From JALZDI01 sp035557095 (GTDB lineage Bacteria > Actinomycetota > Actinomycetes > Propionibacteriales > Nocardioidaceae): 5,878 nucleotides of DNA. The translations under genes were made by a program, and so were the position numbers. Numbering within the stretch: position 1 is the first letter of the stretch; every line of letters starts with the position of its first letter. The notes beneath the pieces are model-generated. The model saw only the letters and a program-made list of their open reading frames with translations, was not told the origin of the DNA and did not search any database. Of this stretch, positions 1 through 5,094 are shown in pieces. Location of the stretch: assembly GCA_035557095.1 (NCBI GenBank), contig DATMEB010000247.1, forward strand, positions 1 to 5,878, in the 5' to 3' direction.

Positions 1-732
1 CCGGATGCGATGAACGCGCTGGACATGGCGATCAAGGAGGCCCTCAAGGCGGCGGTCGACCGGGCCGGTGCCGACCCGGACGTCCGCGTGGTGGTCCTGA
101 CCGGCTCGGGCCGGTCGTTCTGCGTCGGCCAGGACCTGCGCGAGCACATCGGCAACATGTCGTCGAAGTCGATGGAGGAGGTGTGGTCGACCGTGCCTGA
201 GCACTTCACCCCGATCGCCGCCGGCATCGCCGAGATGGACAAGCCGGTGGTCGCGGCCGTCAACGGCGTCGCCGCCGGGGCCGGCGCCTCGCTGGCGTTC
301 CTGTGCGACTTCCGGCTGGTGGCCGACTCCGCGGGCTTCAACACCGCGTTCGCCGGAATCGGGCTCTCCTGCGACACCGGCGCCTCCTGGACGCTGCCGC
401 GCCTCGTCGGCCGGGAGAAGGCGCTGGAGCTGCTGATGATGCCGCGCACCGTGCCCGCGGCCGAGGCGCTCGAGCTCGGGCTGGCCACCCGGGTGGTGCC
501 CGCCGACGACCTCGACAAGGAGGTCTCCGCGCTCGCCGCGACCCTGGCCGAGGGCCCGACGTTGGCGTACGGTGCCGTACGGCGTTCGGTGACCTACGCC
601 GCGACGCACTCGCTCGCCGAGTCGCTGGCGTTCGAGGGCGAGATGATGGCCCGCACGGGCAGCAGTGACGACCATCGCAACGCGGTGAAGTCGTTCATCG
701 ACAAGGAGAAGCCGACCTTCCAGGGACGCTGA
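1..732 (+). CDS. Enoyl-CoA hydratase/isomerase family protein (PaaG/EchA-like), 5' end outside window
   Basis: Crotonase-fold enzyme acting on acyl-CoA thioesters in the cytoplasm, either hydrating enoyl-CoA or isomerising it as PaaG does. The reading frame is open from base 1, and its first residues PDAMNAL are the usual crotonase 'RPxxxNAL' strand, so the ATG at 10 is internal and a short N-terminal piece (probably 15-25 residues) is missing. Counting from base 1, the first oxyanion-hole segment is SFCVGQDL (about residues 40-47) and the second is GVAAGAGAS (about 89-97). The segment IGLSCDTGASWTLPRL (about 120-135) carries an Asp where PaaG-type isomerases have their catalytic Asp, rather than the Glu pair of classical hydratases. 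The C-terminus (KSFIDKEKPTFQGR) is the normal family ending, so the 3' end is complete. The stop overlaps the next start (TGATG). Family membership is secure; the exact reaction is not. Confidence 0.93.
   Translation, partial: PDAMNALDMAIKEALKAAVDRAGADPDVRVVVLTGSGRSFCVGQDLREHIGNMSSKSMEEVWSTVPEHFTPIAAGIAEMDKPVVAAVNGVAAGAGASLAFLCDFRLVADSAGFNTAFAGIGLSCDTGASWTLPRLVGREKALELLMMPRTVPAAEALELGLATRVVPADDLDKEVSALAATLAEGPTLAYGAVRRSVTYAATHSLAESLAFEGEMMARTGSSDDHRNAVKSFIDKEKPTFQGR
722..726 (+). promoter_or_regulatory. Shine-Dalgarno for the L,D-transpeptidase gene
   Basis: AGGGA lies five bases before the ATG at 732 and inside the last codons of the crotonase gene. It supports the 732 start and, together with the TGATG overlap, translational coupling of the two genes. 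Confidence 0.55.
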
Positions 733-1520
733 TGACCGCACGCCAGGCACCCGCACTGCACTGTTTCGTCGTCCTCGCCGCCGTCCTCGCGCTCGGTGCG
801 GGCCTGCTGGCGGCCGCGTCGCCGACGACCGCGTCCGGGCGACCGCTGCCGTCATACGTCAAGACGCGGCCCACGGTGCGGCAGATGGTGACGGTGACCT
901 CGCAGGGGTGGAACACGACCCGGGCGACGCTGCGCGCCTGGCAGCGCCCCCGTGGTGGGCGCTGGCACCTCGTGCGTGGGCCGTTCAAGGTCCGGATCGG
1001 TTACAGCGGGTGGGTCCGTGGCCGGCTGCGGAGTCAGTCGACCGGCACGACACCGGCGGGCAACTACGCGCTGCCCCGCGCGTTCGGGTCGCGGCCCGAC
1101 CCCGGGAGCAGGCTTCGCTACCGCCGGTTCGACCGCAACGACTTCTGGCCGTACGAGCCGCGCGACGCCGCGACGTACAACATCTACCAGCGGCACAAGG
1201 CGGCCGGCACGCACTGGCGCCGCGGCTACCGCGAGCGCCTCTGGAGCTACCGCGGCCAGTACCGGCACGCGGTGGTGGTGGGCTTCAACCTGCCCAGCGG
1301 GGTGCACTACTCCCGTGCGCGTCGCCAGTGGGTCGCCCGCAACCGGGCCGACACCTCCCGCGGCGGCGGGATCTTCCTGCACGTCACCGACGGCGGAGCC
1401 ACCGCCGGCTGCGTGTCGATGACAATGCGGCGGATGCGCCGGCTGACGCGCTGGCTCGACCCGCGCAAGACGCCACGGGTCGCCATGGGGCCGCGCGGCT
1501 ACGTCAAGCGGCGGCTCTAG
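732..1520 (+). CDS. Exported L,D-transpeptidase family protein (YkuD-like fold, COG3786-like)
   Basis: A 262-aa secreted or membrane-anchored protein, probably acting on peptidoglycan stem peptides outside the membrane. Residues 8-29 form a hydrophobic export segment, with likely cleavage in the Ala/Ser/Thr-rich stretch around 27-36. The central block has the pattern of YkuD-like proteins: an STGTTPAGNYAL stretch at 102-113 followed by AFG at 117-119, then DFWPYEP and YNIY before the active site. The active-site block GGIFLHVTDGG...TAGCVSM gives H217 and C227 as candidate catalytic residues. The common SHGC motif is TAGC here, and the His-Cys distance is 10 residues, shorter than in LdtMt2-type enzymes; this shape is known in the COG3786 branch. 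The C-terminus is very basic, fitting wall association. Whether it makes 3-3 cross-links is inferred only. The ATG overlaps the upstream stop by one base, so it is probably co-transcribed with the acyl-CoA enzyme. Confidence 0.85.
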   Translation: MTARQAPALHCFVVLAAVLALGAGLLAAASPTTASGRPLPSYVKTRPTVRQMVTVTSQGWNTTRATLRAWQRPRGGRWHLVRGPFKVRIGYSGWVRGRLRSQSTGTTPAGNYALPRAFGSRPDPGSRLRYRRFDRNDFWPYEPRDAATYNIYQRHKAAGTHWRRGYRERLWSYRGQYRHAVVVGFNLPSGVHYSRARRQWVARNRADTSRGGGIFLHVTDGGATAGCVSMTMRRMRRLTRWLDPRKTPRVAMGPRGYVKRRL

Positions 1521-1522
1521 TA

Positions 1523-1541
1523 GCGGCTGGTCGCTAGCCGC
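1523..1541. terminator. Weak hairpin at the convergent gene ends
   Basis: GCGGCT at 1523-1528 pairs with AGCCGC at 1536-1541 around a 7-base loop. Another GCGGCT copy at 1511-1516 could compete for the same arm. It lies exactly where the L,D-transpeptidase (stop at 1520) and the M14 peptidase (stop at 1534) converge, so it could act in both directions. There is no T-tract on either side and the stem is only 6 bp, so this is a candidate only. Confidence 0.25.
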
Positions 1542-2319
1542 GGCGACCGCCGACCGCCCGCAGCAGCGCCCGCGGGGCGAAGCGGTTCACGTACCGCGCG
1601 CGCGGGCTGCGGCCGTACTCGACGGTCACGCACGCCCCCGCGAACCGGCGGTTGAACCACTGGGTCATCGTGCCGTGGCACCCGCCGCCGCAGTCGAAGT
1701 TCTTGCGCGGCAGCCGCAACGAGCGAGCCAGGCGGCGGGCGAACGCGGGCGCCTTGGAGCCGTTGGTGTCGACACCGTGCAGCGGCTGGTGGAACGACAC
1801 CACGCGATCCGGGCGCACATTGCGCAGGAACCGCATCACCGCACGCGTCTCGGGCGCGGAGGCGGCGCGTCTCCCGGAGTGCGCCTGACGCCGCCAGCTC
1901 ACCGGGAAGTTGCGGTTGAGGTCGACACCGCGGGCGTTGTAGCGCGAGCCGCGCGCCAGGCCGTCAGGGTTGAAGTTGGGCACGACCCACAGGTCGACGC
2001 CCCGGATGCGGGCCCCGTCGCGCAGCCGCATCAGCGTGTGCCGGGGCGCGGGCTCGTCCCCGTGCATGGTCGCGAACGCCACCACCCGCGTCGCGTTGCC
2101 GGGGTCGCCCAGCCGCCAGGCCCGGATCGGCCGGCCCTGCACAGTGTGCCCGATGACCCGCTTGGCGACCACGGCTGGCCGGCCCGTGCCCCCGGCGTAC
2201 GTCGGGGCCGGGACCGAGGCGACGGCCAACGGCGTGAGTAGCGCACCGGCGGCGGTGGCGGCGGCCCAACGGGCCCGGGTCCGGCCTGGGCGTCGATCTG
2301 GGCGTCGGTGTCGGCTCAT
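1534..2319 (-). CDS. Exported M14 family zinc carboxypeptidase (MpaA-like)
   Basis: Zinc metallopeptidase of family M14, 261 aa, probably acting outside the cell on peptidoglycan-derived or other peptides. The N-terminus has an Arg-rich n-region (1-18), a hydrophobic Ala/Leu core (19-36) and likely cleavage after PAPTYA (about 42), a Sec or Tat-like signal without a clear twin-Arg consensus. All M14 hallmarks are present: zinc ligands H86 and E89 in MHGDEP, NPDG at 117-120, substrate-binding R130 with N135-R136 in the ARGVDLNRNFP block, third zinc ligand H177 in SFHQPLHGVD, and catalytic E234 in TVEYG. C210, C214 and C230 could form a disulfide. The ATG at 2319 is preferred to an in-frame GTG at 2328 because AGGGG lies 8 bases before the ATG. 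MpaA of E. coli cleaves the gamma-D-Glu-DAP bond; that this protein does the same is inference. It follows the membrane-protein gene by 33 bases on the same strand. Confidence 0.9.
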   Translation of the reverse strand: MSRHRRPDRRPGRTRARWAAATAAGALLTPLAVASVPAPTYAGGTGRPAVVAKRVIGHTVQGRPIRAWRLGDPGNATRVVAFATMHGDEPAPRHTLMRLRDGARIRGVDLWVVPNFNPDGLARGSRYNARGVDLNRNFPVSWRRQAHSGRRAASAPETRAVMRFLRNVRPDRVVSFHQPLHGVDTNGSKAPAFARRLARSLRLPRKNFDCGGGCHGTMTQWFNRRFAGACVTVEYGRSPRARYVNRFAPRALLRAVGGRRG

Positions 2320-2323
2320 GGTT

Positions 2324-2332
2324 CCCACCCCT
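2324..2332 (-). promoter_or_regulatory. Ribosome binding site for the M14 peptidase
   Basis: On the minus strand the purine-rich AGGGGTGGG precedes the ATG at 2319, with AGGGG 8 bases away. It overlaps the alternative GTG at 2328 and so argues against that start. Confidence 0.5.
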
Positions 2333-2352
2333 ATTCCGCCGGCGCTGCGGGC

Positions 2353-2763
2353 TCACAGACCCGGCATCAGCACCAGCCATGTGAAGTACGACGCTCCGCC
2401 CAGCATCCCCAGATGTGCCAGCATCGACAACCACGGGCCGGAGGTCCATTCGTCCTCGACAGCCTCGATCGAGTGCTTCCCGCCGCTCGGCAGCCATCGG
2501 GCGAGCAGCAGCAGGCCGGCGATCGTCACGATCCACCAGGCCCCGATCGCCAGCAGGGCCAGCGGCATCGAGGCCAGGTACAGCGCGGGAACCCACAGCC
2601 CGAGCGCGATCACACCCGCGGTGGTGTGCGTGGTGAGGATGCCCCTGGCGAAGTCGAACCGGCCGGCAGGTCGGTGGTCGGACGAGGACAGCCGGATCCG
2701 TGTCAGCACGACGACGACAGCGGCCAGCGCCGTCAGGCCCCACGCAATCTCCAGCAAAGTCAC
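2353..2763 (-). CDS. Four-helix integral membrane protein of unknown function
   Basis: I do not recognise a named family. From the GTG at 2763 it is 136 aa with four hydrophobic helices at about 1-22, 42-63, 66-90 and 112-133. A basic/polar loop (RIRLSSSDHRPAGRFDFAR) lies between helices 1 and 2, and an acidic loop (SIEAVEDEWTSG) between helices 3 and 4. Positive charge in the first loop would place it in the cytoplasm, with both ends then outside. Histidines H46 at the start of helix 2 (THTTAG) and H117 in helix 4 (AHLGML) might bind a cofactor, but there is no motif proving it. The in-frame GTG at 2769 would add two residues. A TTG at 2829 would overlap tag and add a polar, non-membrane leader, so it is not used. 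No Shine-Dalgarno is visible before either GTG. The M14 peptidase gene lies 33 bases downstream, so the two may be co-expressed. Confidence 0.75.
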   Translation of the reverse strand: MTLLEIAWGLTALAAVVVVLTRIRLSSSDHRPAGRFDFARGILTTHTTAGVIALGLWVPALYLASMPLALLAIGAWWIVTIAGLLLLARWLPSGGKHSIEAVEDEWTSGPWLSMLAHLGMLGGASYFTWLVLMPGL

Positions 2764-2767
2764 GCGC

Positions 2768-2786
2768 ACATGTTGCTGTAACAGGT
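2768..2786. promoter_or_regulatory. Imperfect 19-bp palindrome, possible operator
   Basis: ACATGTTGCTGTAACAGGT reads with dyad symmetry around its central T: seven of nine pairs match, and the arms ACATGTT and AACAGGT differ from complementarity at one place. It is AT-richer than its surroundings, lies in the gap between tag and the membrane-protein gene, and touches the GTG at 2769. The placement is operator-like. No regulator can be named from sequence. Confidence 0.3.
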
Positions 2787-2798
2787 TTCGTCTGGCAA
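2770..2798 (-). promoter_or_regulatory. Candidate promoter of the membrane-protein gene, possibly leaderless
   Basis: On the minus strand TTGCCA (2798-2793; 5 of 6 to TTGACA) is followed after 17 bases by CAACAT (2775-2770; the A2 and T6 positions of TATAAT fit). Six bases later comes the GTG at 2763. A transcript starting on or near that G would be leaderless, which would explain the missing Shine-Dalgarno. The -10 match is poor, so this is tentative. Confidence 0.3.
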
Positions 2799-2807
2799 AC
2801 GCGGGTC

Positions 2808-3437
2808 TCAAATGTCTGCATTGACCCAACAGTCCGTGAGATGGTCGTCGACCATTCCGGTGGCCTGCATCAGTGCGTACGCGGTGGTGGGACCGACGAA
2901 CGCGAACCCGCGTCGCTTGAGGTCCTTGGCCATCGCCGCCGACTCCGGCGTCTTGGCCGGTACGTCGCTCAGCCGCGCAGGACGGCGCCGCGGCCCCTCG
3001 GGTGCGAACGACCAGAGCAGGTCGGTCAGCGACCCGTCGAGGTCGAGGATGGCCCGGGCGTTGGTGATCGCGGCGTCGACCTTGGCCCGGTTGCGCACGA
3101 TTCCGGCGTCGGCCAGGAGCCGCTCGCGATCGCCGTCACCGAACGCGGCGACCGTCACGGGGTCGAACCCGGCGAAGGCCGAGCGGAACGCCTCGCGCTT
3201 GCGCAGGATCGTCAGCCAGGACAGCCCGGACTGGAACGCCTCGAGCGTCAGCCGCTCGTACAGGCCGCGGTCGTCGCGCACCGGCCGGCCCCACTCGTCG
3301 TCGTGGTAGGCCTGGTAGTCCGGCGTACTCGCGCCCCAGGGGCAACGCAGCCGCCCGTCCGTGCCGGTCACGGCGTCCGAGGACGTGGCGGCCCTGTGCC
3401 TCCGGGCCGGGGGCCGCGGGCTCTGGTCGGAGGTCAC
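2808..3437 (-). CDS. tag: DNA-3-methyladenine glycosylase I (Tag)
   Basis: Base-excision repair enzyme that removes 3-methyladenine from alkylated DNA. From the GTG at 3437 it has 209 aa; the first 28 are polar, Pro/Arg-rich and probably disordered, and the Tag fold begins at RCPW. The zinc ligands match E. coli Tag (C4, H17, H175, C179) in identity and spacing: C32, H45 in YHDDEWG, then H199 and C203 in VDDHLTDC. The base-pocket Glu (E38 in E. coli) is E66 in TLEAFQSGLSW, again at the right distance. The helix-hairpin-helix-type DNA-binding part and the RGFAFVGPTTAYALMQATG block are intact. The GTG overlaps the upstream SRPBCC stop as GTGA, which favours this start by coupling even though GGAG lies only two bases before it. 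A GTG at 3371 would give a 187-aa protein, the size of E. coli Tag, and cannot be excluded. Identity is firm. Confidence 0.95.
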   Translation of the reverse strand: MTSDQSPRPPARRHRAATSSDAVTGTDGRLRCPWGASTPDYQAYHDDEWGRPVRDDRGLYERLTLEAFQSGLSWLTILRKREAFRSAFAGFDPVTVAAFGDGDRERLLADAGIVRNRAKVDAAITNARAILDLDGSLTDLLWSFAPEGPRRRPARLSDVPAKTPESAAMAKDLKRRGFAFVGPTTAYALMQATGMVDDHLTDCWVNADI

Positions 3438-3874
3438 GACTCCGCACTCTGCCGGAGCGACCGCAGCGCGCGCCGCAGTCCCAGCTGCACGACCTGGCGG
3501 GCCGCAGGCCAGGCCAGCCGGCCCGCCGGGCCCGCGGGAAGGTCGAAGCGCTCCCACCACTCGAGCCGGGCGCCGTGGTCGACGAGCGGCGTGACCACGA
3601 AGCCGGCCTCGCCGCGCAGTACCCGACCGGTGTGCAGCACCTCGCAGCGGCGCGGCGGGTCCCAGGCGGTGACCGTCATCGTGTCGAGGAGGCTGAGCCG
3701 TCCGACGCCGGTCCGCGCCTCGATCTGCGTGCCGATTCCGGTGCCCTCGGTGACACTCCTGACCCGGGTGGCCGGGATCCACTCCGACTGTCGCGGCCAG
3801 TCGACGACGCGGTCCCAGACCCGTTCGGGCGGCGCGGCGATGTCGACGGTCTCGCGGACGAACCCGGAGCTCAC
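3434..3874 (-). CDS. SRPBCC family protein (polyketide cyclase/dehydrase-like, START-like fold)
   Basis: A 146-aa soluble protein of the SRPBCC/Polyketide_cyc2 type, a hydrophobic-cavity fold that binds lipids or other small hydrophobic molecules; the ligand here is unknown. The hallmark start is ETVDIAAPPERVWDRVVDWPRQSEWIP (about 8-34): first strand, then the 'aPpe.VW..v.Dw..w..W.p' helix. Alternating strands follow (for example TQIEARTG, MTVTAWDPPRRCEVLHTG, LEWWERFDL), and a long C-terminal helix about 120-144 (AARQVVQLGLRRALRSLRQ) closes the fold. The length is usual for the family. The GTG start overlaps the DivIVA-domain stop as GTGA and has a strong GAGGAG five bases upstream. Its own stop overlaps the tag start in the same way, so the three genes are almost certainly one translation-coupled unit. 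Confidence 0.88.
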   Translation of the reverse strand: MSSGFVRETVDIAAPPERVWDRVVDWPRQSEWIPATRVRSVTEGTGIGTQIEARTGVGRLSLLDTMTVTAWDPPRRCEVLHTGRVLRGEAGFVVTPLVDHGARLEWWERFDLPAGPAGRLAWPAARQVVQLGLRRALRSLRQSAES

Positions 3875-4137
3875 GGGTGCTCCTCGACGTCGCGGTCCTG
3901 GTCGAGCTGCTCGGCCAGGCGTGCCAGCAACGCGTCGACCTCGTCCATGCGGTAGCCGCGCACGCCGACCGAGAACCGCACGGACCGCAGCGTGGTCCCG
4001 GTCAGCGCCTCGTCGGCGGGGACCAGCACGTCGGGACGGTCGTCGTATACCGGCCGCACGCCGCCGCCGCGACCGAGCGCGACCACCACGCAGCCCCCCA
4101 CGACGAGAACGAGCACGATGCCCAGGAACCAGATCAC
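3871..4137 (-). CDS. Small membrane-anchored DivIVA domain-containing protein
   Basis: An 88-aa protein. Residues 1-21 (VIWFLGIVLVLVVGGCVVVAL) form a single transmembrane anchor, followed by a short linker with basic residues (LGRGGGVRPVYDDRP). Residues about 50-80 (the block LRSVRFSVGVRGYRMDEVDALL, then LARLAEQLDQD) match the DivIVA N-terminal motif, in which 'F..g.rGY...eVD..l..l' starts a coiled coil. There is no long coiled-coil tail, so it is far shorter than true DivIVA/Wag31. DivIVA-type proteins sit at curved or polar membrane and recruit wall-growth factors; a similar place for this one is inference. A small protein of this type is, as I recall, also encoded next to tag in M. tuberculosis (Rv1209-Rv1210). 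The GTG at 4137 puts the helix at the very N-terminus and has no good Shine-Dalgarno, only GGG a few bases before. It heads the minus-strand unit and faces folP across 27 bases. Confidence 0.85.
   Translation of the reverse strand: MIWFLGIVLVLVVGGCVVVALGRGGGVRPVYDDRPDVLVPADEALTGTTLRSVRFSVGVRGYRMDEVDALLARLAEQLDQDRDVEEHP
3880..3885 (-). promoter_or_regulatory. Strong Shine-Dalgarno for the SRPBCC gene
   Basis: GAGGAG on the minus strand lies five bases before the GTG at 3874, inside the last codons (Glu-Glu) of the DivIVA-domain gene. It decides the start and supports re-initiation after the overlapping stop. Confidence 0.7.
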
Positions 4138-4164
4138 GAACCCGATCGTGCCACGCTTTCCCGC
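4138..4164. promoter_or_regulatory. Compact divergent start region with a centred palindrome
   Basis: These 27 bases separate the GTG of the DivIVA-domain gene (4137, minus) from the GTG of folP (4165, plus). ATCGTGCCACGCT at 4145-4157 is an imperfect palindrome (five of six pairs) centred on 4151, the exact midpoint. Its two halves read outwards as CACGCT (plus, 4152-4157) and CACGAT (minus, 4150-4145), each 7 bases before its GTG and each keeping the A2 and T6 positions of a -10 hexamer. No convincing -35 or Shine-Dalgarno is seen on either side. It may be a pair of back-to-back -10 elements giving leaderless transcripts, or an operator. Confidence 0.35.
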
Positions 4165-5046
4165 GTGAGCGACCAGAAGGCAGCCCGGCTGCGACTCGGC
4201 ACCCGTACGTTCGACTCGGGCGAGCCGGCGGTGATGGCGATCGTCAACCGGACCCCGGACTCGTTCTACGACCGGGGCGCGACGTACGGGGTGCCGGAGG
4301 CCCTGGACCGGGTCGACCGGGCCGTCGAGGAGGGCGCGGACATCGTCGACATCGGCGGGGTGAAGGCCGGGTACGGCGACTACGTCAGCGTCGAGGAGGA
4401 GCTGCGGCGCACGTTCGGGTTCGTCGCCGAGGTCCGCAGCCGGCATCCCCAGGTCGTGATCAGCGTCGACACCTGGCGCGCCGAGGTCGCCCGCGAGCTC
4501 TGCCGCCAGGGCGCCGACCTGCTCAACGACACCTGGGCCGGCGCCGAGCCCGAGGTCGCCGAGGTCGCGGCCGAGTTCGGTGTCGGGCTGGTCTGCAGCC
4601 ACACCGGCGGTCTGGGCCCGCGCACCGATCCGCACCGGGTGGCCTACGACGACGTGGTGTCCGACGTGGTGGCCCGTACGACCGCGCTGGCACACCGCGC
4701 GGTCCATGCCGGGGTGCGCCGCGAGGGGATCCTCCTCGACCCGACGCACGACTTCGGCAAGAACACCTACCACTCACTGGAGCTGACCCGGCGGCTCGAC
4801 GAGGTCGTGGCCACGGGCTGGCCGGTCATGGTCGCGCTGTCGAACAAGGACTTCATCGGCGAGACCCTCGACCTGCCGATCGAGCAGCGGCTCCCCGGCA
4901 CGCTCGCGGCCGTGGCCGTGTCCGCGTGGCAGGGCGCGCGGGTGTTCCGGGTGCACGAGGTGGCCGAGGCGCGCCAGGTGCTGCGCATGGTCAGCGCGAT
5001 CAAGGGGACCGTGCCCCCGGCGGTGGCCCGCCGCGGCCTGGCCTGA
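4165..5046 (+). CDS. folP: Dihydropteroate synthase-family protein, FolP2 type
   Basis: A 293-aa TIM-barrel protein of the pterin-binding family. Retained landmarks: AIVNRTPDSF at 25-34 (canonical NVTPDSF), VDT at 101-103, ND at 121-122, LDPTHDFGK at 191-199 with K199, and FRVHEV at 261-266. Two catalytic loops differ from working dihydropteroate synthases: the canonical GGESTRPG is GGVKAGYG at 64-71, so its Arg is lost, and SRKSF is SNKDF at 226-230. These changes are typical of the actinobacterial FolP2 group (M. tuberculosis Rv1207), reported not to replace true FolP. The protein therefore probably acts on a pterin-like or other ligand in an unknown reaction rather than making dihydropteroate; this is inference. 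The GTG at 4165 is the only sensible start: the frame has no nearer upstream start, and the next Met would cut into the first barrel strand. It has no clear Shine-Dalgarno. It is divergent from the DivIVA-domain gene and convergent with dapE. Confidence 0.9.
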   Translation: MSDQKAARLRLGTRTFDSGEPAVMAIVNRTPDSFYDRGATYGVPEALDRVDRAVEEGADIVDIGGVKAGYGDYVSVEEELRRTFGFVAEVRSRHPQVVISVDTWRAEVARELCRQGADLLNDTWAGAEPEVAEVAAEFGVGLVCSHTGGLGPRTDPHRVAYDDVVSDVVARTTALAHRAVHAGVRREGILLDPTHDFGKNTYHSLELTRRLDEVVATGWPVMVALSNKDFIGETLDLPIEQRLPGTLAAVAVSAWQGARVFRVHEVAEARQVLRMVSAIKGTVPPAVARRGLA

Positions 5047-5053
5047 GCGTGGC

Positions 5054-5094
5054 GGCCGTGTCCCGCCGCCGCGGCTTCGTCGGACGGGACGGCC
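5054..5094. terminator. Large GC hairpin between convergent folP and dapE
   Basis: GGCCGTGTCCCG (5054-5065) pairs with CGGGACGGCC (5085-5094) as a 10-bp GC-rich stem with a two-base bulge. The 19-base loop can itself close by CCG/CGG pairing. It lies 7 bases after the folP stop and 33 bases after the dapE stop on the other strand. There is no T-tract, as is common for hairpin terminators in actinomycetes. The remaining bases up to 5127 hold nothing I can name. Confidence 0.5.

Noticed and set aside
10..12. ATG at 10 as the start of the crotonase gene
   Set aside because: The frame is open upstream and the residues before it (PDA) belong to the conserved 'RPxxxNAL' strand, so the gene begins outside the window.
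762..764. Cys11 of the L,D-transpeptidase-like protein as a lipoprotein cysteine
   Set aside because: It sits at the beginning of the hydrophobic core, not after a lipobox such as L-A-G-C, so lipidation is not supported.
852..1382. 176-codon minus-strand frame opposite the L,D-transpeptidase gene
   Set aside because: It shadows a gene with recognisable active-site residues; its own translation shows no fold or motif.
2764..2829. TTG at 2829 as the start of the membrane protein
   Set aside because: It would overlap tag by 22 bases and add a polar leader before the first helix; GTG codons at 2769 and 2763 fit better.
3438..3782. A longer N-terminus for Tag, up to 3782
   Set aside because: It would lie inside the SRPBCC gene in another frame and gives an Arg/Ala/His-rich stretch unlike any Tag; the GTG at 3437 gives the coupled start.
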